Assembly (NCBI GenBank): GCA_003482405.1
Contig: DMZB01000182.1
Span: 1-14,527 of the forward strand
Length of the DNA: 14,527 nt
Origin: Lactobacillus sp.
GTDB lineage: Bacteria > Bacillota > Bacilli > Lactobacillales > Lactobacillaceae
Direction: 5' to 3'
In this document: positions 10,022-14,527 of the stretch, piece by piece
Layout: the number at the start of each line of letters is the position of its first letter
Position numbering within the stretch: position 1 is the stretch's first letter
Made by a program: the position numbers and the translations under genes
Notes under the pieces: generated by a model
Told to the model about the DNA's origin: nothing
What the model saw: only the letters and a program-made list of their open reading frames with translations
Databases searched by the model: none

Positions 10022-10296
10022 TGTCCAAAGGGATCAACGTGATGCGCGTGTAAAAAAGCCAATTTTTTGGATCGTGGCTGATGCTTAAATGCGTACTCAG
10101 CCTTCAACGCACTCGATTTATCACCGAACGCTTGCGCATAAATAAGCTTCAGGGGATGCCGAAAAGCCGGCCGTGTGTACTTGGCACCTTTACCAGCCTG
10201 ATGCGTCGCAAAGCGCCGGCCAACATCATCTGTAAAACCGCCATATAGCGTTTGATCCGCACACAGTAACACATAAAAGTAATACGGCTTTGTCAT
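10018..10296 (-). CDS. yazA: GIY-YIG nuclease-domain protein (YazA/UPF0213 family)
   Basis: This is a stand-alone GIY-YIG domain protein of 92 residues, normal for the YazA/YhbQ family, whose cellular role is not well defined. The two halves of the signature are YVLLC (8-12) and YGGFT (18-22). Arg27/28 follow, and the metal-binding Glu is at residue 67 in ALKAEYAFK, so the catalytic residues look intact. The second half reads YGG rather than the commoner YTG. The ATG (10296) overlaps the TGA of the upstream methyltransferase in an ATGA, so translation is coupled. The yabB-yazA pair is also conserved in Bacillus, usually with rsmI next; rsmI is absent here, where the dehydrogenase gene follows instead. 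The GIY-YIG assignment is sure; a nuclease substrate cannot be inferred. Confidence 0.92.
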   Translation of the reverse strand: MTKPYYFYVLLCADQTLYGGFTDDVGRRFATHQAGKGAKYTRPAFRHPLKLIYAQAFGDKSSALKAEYAFKHQPRSKKLAFLHAHHVDPFGQ

Positions 10297-11153
10297 TTCA
10301 TCTCACTTCCATCGCGACTTTGTTTGCGCGTATTTTGCTCGTGACTGCTATCACTGCTCTTGATGACAGTTTCTGTCTCGTTGGTTTTCTCATCGGTCCC
10401 ATACAGCAATGCCTTAACATGGCCGATATAGGCACCCTCGTTATCCGCAATCACTAGTGGTGGTAAGATATTTAACCCGCCTGGCCGGCCGTCTTTGATG
10501 GCATCAACTAAGAACATATTCGCTTCACGACCTGTCTTTGGATACACAAACTGAATTCGTTTGGGCATCAACCGTGCTTTTTGCAATAACGCCATCATTT
10601 CTAAGAAACGGTCTGGCCGAAACACAAAGTAAGCGTGTCCAGTCATTTTGAGCAGTGTCGCCGTCGTTTGAATCACTTGTGCCAAATTCGTTGTCAGTTC
10701 ATGCCGGGCAATCGCGTAATGCTCATTCGGATTCTTTTGTGAAGTTGGCGCGTCAACAAAATAAGGCGGGTTGCACATGACGACTGCCGCAGAATCAGGT
10801 TTGATTACTTTGGGGGCGTCCTTCAAATCCATCGAAAGCACGTCAATCTGGGACGATAAGGTGTTTAGAGCAACCGAACGTCGGGCCATATCTGCCAGCC
10901 GCGGTTGGATTTCAACCATTTTGATTTGACCCTTTGTTTTCGGGCTAAAGAACAGCCCGACTGCCCCATTTCCTGCACACAGATCAATCGTCAGCCCATG
11001 ACGGGTACGATCTGGTTTTGCAAAATCGGCCAGCAATACAGCGTCTAGCGAAAATGAAAAGACGTTCTTGCTTTGAATGATTTTTATATTAGCACCGTAA
11101 AGCTGGTCAATTCGTTCATCCGGTAATAGTGGCGTTTCCATTAGACTAATCAT
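10293..11153 (-). CDS. yabB: tRNA1(Val) (adenine-37-N6)-methyltransferase family protein
   Basis: This is a class I SAM-dependent methyltransferase of the YabB/TrmN6 family, which in E. coli methylates A37 N6 in tRNA-Val. The 286-residue protein begins with the family-typical [17 protein letters not shown] and [10 protein letters not shown]. It has SAM motif [11 protein letters not shown] (57-66) and the catalytic NPPY (128-131) of N6-adenine methyltransferases. The last 35 or so residues are a polar, low-complexity tail ([18 protein letters not shown]) that I do not expect in a family of about 250 residues. The ATG at 11153 has AGGA six bases upstream. It is translationally coupled to yazA through an ATGA overlap. 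Its promoter (11215-11243) coincides with a 26-base palindrome. The target nucleotide in this organism is inferred from family only. Confidence 0.9.
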   Translation of the reverse strand: MISLMETPLLPDERIDQLYGANIKIIQSKNVFSFSLDAVLLADFAKPDRTRHGLTIDLCAGNGAVGLFFSPKTKGQIKMVEIQPRLADMARRSVALNTLSSQIDVLSMDLKDAPKVIKPDSAAVVMCNPPYFVDAPTSQKNPNEHYAIARHELTTNLAQVIQTTATLLKMTGHAYFVFRPDRFLEMMALLQKARLMPKRIQFVYPKTGREANMFLVDAIKDGRPGGLNILPPLVIADNEGAYIGHVKALLYGTDEKTNETETVIKSSDSSHEQNTRKQSRDGSEMK

Positions 11154-11213
11154 GTTCCTTCCTGGACTGTTGTAACTTGCAATTCGGGTTTGTAATGGTC
11201 ATACTCTTAAAAG

Positions 11214-11239
11214 AATTATTGTGGTCTGCCACAATAATT
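11214..11239. repeat. 26-base palindrome (11-4-11) over the yabB promoter
   Basis: Arms AATTATTGTGG (11214-11224) and CCACAATAATT (11229-11239) are perfect complements with a 4-base centre. They span from the -10 box to the edge of the -35 box of the minus-strand promoter. A wider pair, CTTGCAATT (11176-11184) and AATTGCAAG (11236-11244), overlaps the right arm. As the site lies upstream of both predicted start sites it should act as DNA, most simply as an operator. Confidence 0.6.
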
Positions 11240-11243
11240 GCAA
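11215..11243 (-). promoter_or_regulatory. Predicted promoter of yabB-yazA
   Basis: On the minus strand, TTGCAA (11238-11243) and AATAAT (11215-11220) are separated by exactly 17 bases. The start site would be near 11208, giving a leader of about 55 bases. The promoter is almost entirely contained in the palindrome at 11214-11239. Confidence 0.5.
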
Positions 11244-11296
11244 GGCTCAATCAAAAAGTGATAAGAAAAATTGTGTTTAACCGGTAATTAATGGGG

Positions 11297-11325
11297 TTGA
11301 CGAGTTTATCAACATCTCATAAAAT
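11297..11325 (+). promoter_or_regulatory. Predicted sigma-A promoter of plsC
   Basis: TTGACG (11297-11302) and TAAAAT (11320-11325) are separated by 17 bases, each one base from consensus. The dyad GTTGA-8-TCAAC (11296-11313) overlaps the -35 box and might be an operator half-pair. The start site would be near 11332, giving a leader of about 90 bases. The leader holds a 7-bp stem with a 15-base loop (11356-11362 with 11378-11384). Confidence 0.7.
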
Positions 11326-11421
11326 TAATCCTGATAATATCTTCTGAAGTGTTGCGTCTGGCTATTCAAAATATCACGCCAGGCAAAATCATTATGAATT
11401 ACTAAACTTGGAGGCAAAGCC

Positions 11422-12144
11422 GTGTTCTATTCATTCATTCGCGTTCTTGTTCGAATTATTTTATGGGTGGTCAACGGACGCCCACACATTACACACAAAG
11501 ACCGTTTGCCAAAAGGAACCTACATTCTGGTTGGGCCCCATCGAACATGGTTTGATCCCATCTATTATGCACTGGCAGCATCCCCGCGAAAATTCTCCTT
11601 CATGACAAAGAAAGAATTGTTTAACAACCCGTTCATTCGTTTTGTCCTAAACCATGCGAATGCGTATCCAGTTGACCGTGATCACCCAGGCCCTTCTGCA
11701 ATCAAAACACCGGTGAAGTTGCTGAAACAAGGCGAACTTTCAACAATTATTTTCCCTTCTGGCACTCGTCACTCAAGTGAAATGAAAGGCGGCGCAACGG
11801 TGATTGCTAAATTGGCCGGTGTGCCCCTTGTCCCAACCGTGTATCAGGGTCCACTGACATTCATGAGCCTGTTCAGTCGCAAACGCGTCAAAATCAGCTT
11901 TGGTGAGCCAATCTACATTGACCGCAAATTCAAAACCGATGACGCTGGCCAACAACAGATCGATCAACAGATGCAAGCTGCCTTTGATGTGTTGGATAAC
12001 GAACTGGACCCAACCTTTCACTACGTTGATCCAAACCAAAAGTTACATGATGAATATCAGAAAAAACAGGCTAGCGAGAAGAATCAAGAAGAACAAGACG
12101 CTGAACGTTTAGCAAAAATTAGTAAACCAACAGTTAAAAAGTAG
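11422..12144 (+). CDS. plsC: 1-acyl-sn-glycerol-3-phosphate acyltransferase family protein (PlsC-like)
   Basis: This membrane-associated PlsC-like acyltransferase probably makes phosphatidic acid from lysophosphatidic acid, the substrate of CdsA. The 240-residue protein has a hydrophobic N-terminus (1-18) and the catalytic H-x4-D motif at His40/Asp45 (HRTWFD). The third motif reads FPSGTR (111-116), where the classical motif is FPEGTR, so Ser replaces the conserved Glu. GVPLVPTVYQG (133-143) corresponds to motif IV. From about residue 196 the protein ends in a polar, Lys/Glu/Gln-rich tail. The GTG start at 11422 has GGAGG (11410-11414) seven bases upstream. It is the only plus-strand gene and has a near-consensus promoter. 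The acyltransferase fold is sure; the exact acceptor is less so because of the motif III change. Confidence 0.9.
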   Translation: MFYSFIRVLVRIILWVVNGRPHITHKDRLPKGTYILVGPHRTWFDPIYYALAASPRKFSFMTKKELFNNPFIRFVLNHANAYPVDRDHPGPSAIKTPVKLLKQGELSTIIFPSGTRHSSEMKGGATVIAKLAGVPLVPTVYQGPLTFMSLFSRKRVKISFGEPIYIDRKFKTDDAGQQQIDQQMQAAFDVLDNELDPTFHYVDPNQKLHDEYQKKQASEKNQEEQDAERLAKISKPTVKK

Positions 12145-12265
12145 TGACCACAAATAATTTCAATCAGTGCCCATCACCAATCACACGGTTCATGTGCACG
12201 TGAAAAATATGGTGCTCCAATAAAAACCAGATTATATGTCTGATTTGAAAACGAGCATTAACCTA

Positions 12266-12304
12266 AAATCACCCCATTCCCAAAGTTCGGGAATGAGGTG
12301 ATTT
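12266..12304. terminator. Convergent hairpin terminator between plsC and the ABC exporter operon
   Basis: Arms 12266-12281 and 12289-12304 form a 16-position stem around a 7-base loop. Read as minus-strand RNA, all 16 positions pair (one G-U); as plus-strand RNA the same position is a C-A mismatch. T-rich flanks are short on both sides (TTTT on the minus strand, TTT on the plus). It lies about 120 bases after the plsC stop and about 87 after the ABC gene stop, so it probably serves both. The rest of 12145-12390 shows no gene. Confidence 0.65.
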
Positions 12305-12390
12305 CGTGTATTAAGAGCAGTGTAAGCCACAGTTTTCAGGCTTTGAAGTGCGTGATCATACGCGATCTGTGACATCGTTTGCCAACCGCG

Positions 12391-14211
12391 TTATTCTTCT
12401 TCATTCTTCAACAATGCTTCACGCTGATCGGCGTCTACGGCCGTTTGCAGGCGATACATGTCATAGTAACGGCCCCGCAGAGCTAACAACTCATCGTGCG
12501 TACCGCGTTCCACAATTCGGCCCTGATCCAACACCAAAATCTGATCAGCATTACGAATCGTTGATAATCGGTGCGCAATCGCAATGGTTGTACGACCACT
12601 TTGCAGTTTTTGCAAACCGTCTTGGATGAGTGCTTCCGTTTCTGTATCAATATCTGCAGTTGCTTCATCCAATATCAATATTTTGGGGTCATGAGCAACC
12701 GTCCGGGCAAAGGACAGCAACTGTCTTTGCCCACCAGAATAGCTGGCACCACGCTCAATAACGCGTGCATGGTACTTGTCAGGTAATTGATCGATAAACC
12801 GGTCTGCGGAAACAAAGCGCGCAGCATCTTCAACCTGCTGGTCACTGATACTGTCGTCAAACATCCGAATGTTCGACGCAATGTCACCATAGAACATGAA
12901 TGAATCCTGAAGGACCAGGCCAAAACGCTGGCGTAACTCTTTCAGATCATAATCACGAATGTCACGATCATCAATCAAAACTTGGCCTGAGCCAAATTCA
13001 TAAAACCGCATCAAAACATTAATCGTCGACGTTTTTCCACTCCCCGTCTGACCAACTAGTGCCACCGTTTGGCCTGGTTCAGCCACGAATGAAACGTCTT
13101 TTAAGACCGGATGCTGGCCGTCATAGGCAAAGGTGACGTGCCGAAATTCAATCTTACCGCGCGTAATCTTAGCCGTAGGATCGGCGTGTTGGGCCGGAGC
13201 AATCGTTGGATCATCCATGACCCGTAAAACCCGTGATCCGGCGACGACGCCATCTTGAAAGTCTGACAAATTATCCATCATCGACGTCATCGGATTATAG
13301 AAGTTATTCAGGTACGTGATGAACGCATAAACGACCCCGGCAGCCACATAACCATTGAGTCCACGAACCCCGAAGATTCCCAGAACCATGACCGTCCCTA
13401 ACGCATAAAACAAGTCGATCAGTGGACTTAATAATAATGAGTTCGTCCGGATCATCGCTTGGCGGGTCTTAAAATAGGCATCATTGGTATGATCAAATTC
13501 ACCATTGATACGGTGTTCTTGTCGAAATTGCTGAATAACACTAATTCCAGTAATTGCTTCACTCAACTTGGTATTCAACTCACTGAGCCGTTCCCGCATT
13601 CGCCGGTAAACCCGTGAGCTATACCGTTGATAATACCAAATCGTTACAGCCAAAAAAGGCATGAAAACCAATAACCACAAGGCAATCTGCGCATCGGTGA
13701 GATACATCGCGACAAACGACGAAATCACCGCAAAAAAGGCGGTAAATAGTGTATTAAACAACGCCCAAAAATTGGAAAACGACATCGTATCGTTAGTCAG
13801 GCGTGACAAAATTGAGCCACCAGGGACTTGATCAAAGTAGCGCATGCCCATCCGATGCAACTTGGCGAACATTTGTCGACGGACATTTTCAAGCATATAT
13901 TCTGCCCCCATCGTACTACTGAAGTTCTGTACGAACTGCATCAACGCGCGCACAACCATGCCGAAGAAATAGAGGCCCGCAAAGTACCACATGACCGGTA
14001 CCGTGGCGTGTCCTGTTTTGAGATAATGATCAATAAAGGTCTGTAATACACGCGGTAGATAGATATTAACCACACTAATCAGACCGGAAAAAACGATGGC
14101 CGCAATAAAAAACCATTTGAACGGTTTCGCATACGGCAATAGTCGCCGAATAACCGTGAGTTGTTCCTTAACAGGCATGGAACGTGCCCATACCGATTGA
14201 CGTGCTGCCAT
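12391..14211 (-). CDS. ABC exporter, canonical subunit of a heterodimeric pair (YheH/BmrD/LmrD-like)
   Basis: This is a half-transporter with a membrane domain fused to an ATPase. Family members export drugs or lipids as heterodimers. The 606-residue protein has six membrane segments (about residues 33-300). The ATPase domain has Walker A GQTGSGKT (387-394), Q-loop Gln435, signature YSGGQ (491-495), Walker B ILILDE with catalytic Glu516, and switch His547. YSGGQ replaces LSGGQ, as often seen in such subunits. The ATG at 14211 overlaps the TAA of the upstream subunit gene in TAATG. GGAG lies ten bases upstream, so the two are translationally coupled. The partner has a degenerate Walker B (DD for DE), the usual division between canonical and non-canonical subunits. 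The C-terminus is short and acidic. The substrate is unknown. Confidence 0.93.
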   Translation of the reverse strand: MAARQSVWARSMPVKEQLTVIRRLLPYAKPFKWFFIAAIVFSGLISVVNIYLPRVLQTFIDHYLKTGHATVPVMWYFAGLYFFGMVVRALMQFVQNFSSTMGAEYMLENVRRQMFAKLHRMGMRYFDQVPGGSILSRLTNDTMSFSNFWALFNTLFTAFFAVISSFVAMYLTDAQIALWLLVFMPFLAVTIWYYQRYSSRVYRRMRERLSELNTKLSEAITGISVIQQFRQEHRINGEFDHTNDAYFKTRQAMIRTNSLLLSPLIDLFYALGTVMVLGIFGVRGLNGYVAAGVVYAFITYLNNFYNPMTSMMDNLSDFQDGVVAGSRVLRVMDDPTIAPAQHADPTAKITRGKIEFRHVTFAYDGQHPVLKDVSFVAEPGQTVALVGQTGSGKTSTINVLMRFYEFGSGQVLIDDRDIRDYDLKELRQRFGLVLQDSFMFYGDIASNIRMFDDSISDQQVEDAARFVSADRFIDQLPDKYHARVIERGASYSGGQRQLLSFARTVAHDPKILILDEATADIDTETEALIQDGLQKLQSGRTTIAIAHRLSTIRNADQILVLDQGRIVERGTHDELLALRGRYYDMYRLQTAVDADQREALLKNEEE

Positions 14212-14527
14212 TATTGCACCGCTCCTTCCACTTTGGTCTCCAATTGTTGGCGCGTAAACATCTTCTGATACCACCCGTGTTGCGTCATTAATTGCGCGTG
14301 GGTCCCTCGTTCAACAACGTGACCGGCATCCAACACAATGATTTCATCAGCGTTCATCACCGAACTTAACCGGTGGGCCGCGATAATCGTCGTTTTGTCT
14401 GCTCGTTCTGCCTTTAGATTAGCTAAAATTTCTGCCTCAGTTTCGGCATCAACCGCGGATAACGCATCATCTAAGATCAGCAATTCAGGATTGATGAGTA
14501 AGGCCCGCGCAATGGCTAGTCATTGGC
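14211..14527 (-). pseudogene. ABC exporter, non-canonical subunit (YheI/BmrC/LmrC-like), C-terminal end with in-frame stop; cut by window edge
   Basis: The visible part is the C-terminal end of an ABC ATPase domain. It reads LAIARALLINPELLILDD, then ALSAVDAETE (D-loop), IIAAHRLSSV with the switch His, and ends EGAVQ. Walker B has Asp in place of the catalytic Glu (LLILDDALS), as in the degenerate site of heterodimeric exporters, which fits the canonical partner just downstream. Directly before LAIARAL the frame reads CAA TGA, with TGA at 14522-14520, where the family has Gln-Arg (GGQ-x-QR-LAIARA). One C-to-T change in CGA would give this stop, cutting the protein off within the signature motif. 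Only about seven bases lie before the stop, so the upstream frame is inferred. An error near a sequence end is an alternative. If the stop is an error, this is an intact partial gene. Confidence 0.65.

Noticed and set aside
11296..11313. FabT- or FapR-type operator at the plsC promoter
   Set aside because: The GTTGA-8-TCAAC dyad does not match the known core sequences of either regulator, so no regulator is named.
14212..14274. N-terminal extension of the canonical ABC subunit
   Set aside because: It lies out of frame over the end of the partner subunit gene; the TAATG junction with an upstream GGAG is the usual coupled start.

Overview
The window is a Lactobacillaceae-type chromosome segment (Firmicutes, Lactobacillales) of moderate GC. 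The evidence is the gram-positive replicative polymerase PolC, the gene order rpsB-tsf-pyrH-frr / uppS-cdsA-rseP-proS-polC, strong Shine-Dalgarno sites, a D-2-hydroxyisocaproate-dehydrogenase-like enzyme, and an rpsB leader that fits the Lactobacillales-specific Lacto-rpsB class. I cannot name the genus. All genes except plsC are on the minus strand, so transcription mostly runs from high to low coordinates.

Layout from left to right: the N-terminal 128 codons of polC (cut by the left edge); an intergenic stretch with a 12-bp hairpin; proS; rseP; cdsA; uppS. This is one transcription unit read from a promoter near 5468-5495. A strong terminator at 5531-5572 separates it from the upstream unit rpsB-tsf-pyrH-frr, which starts at an excellent promoter at 8917-8945 with a structured leader. 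Two more terminator-like hairpins lie inside that unit, between rpsB and tsf and between tsf and pyrH, with no clear promoters behind them. They probably step down expression from ribosomal protein S2 to EF-Ts to UMP kinase. A D-2-hydroxyacid dehydrogenase gene ends four bases before the rpsB promoter. To its right is the translationally coupled pair yabB-yazA (tRNA methyltransferase and GIY-YIG protein), then a divergent promoter region. plsC runs rightward and ends at a shared hairpin terminator. It faces a two-gene heterodimeric ABC exporter operon that is cut by the right edge.

The genes cover translation (S2, EF-Ts, RRF, ProRS, tRNA modification), UMP phosphorylation, the lipid carrier and phospholipid branch (UppS, CdsA, PlsC), membrane proteolysis (RseP), replication (PolC), redox metabolism of 2-keto acids, and drug or lipid export.

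I found no new multi-gene system; the core is conserved housekeeping. The points most worth checking are an in-frame TGA in the signature motif of the right-edge ABC subunit, a 26-base palindrome laid exactly over the yabB promoter, the intra-operon terminators, the proS-polC hairpin, and a Glu-to-Ser change in PlsC motif III.
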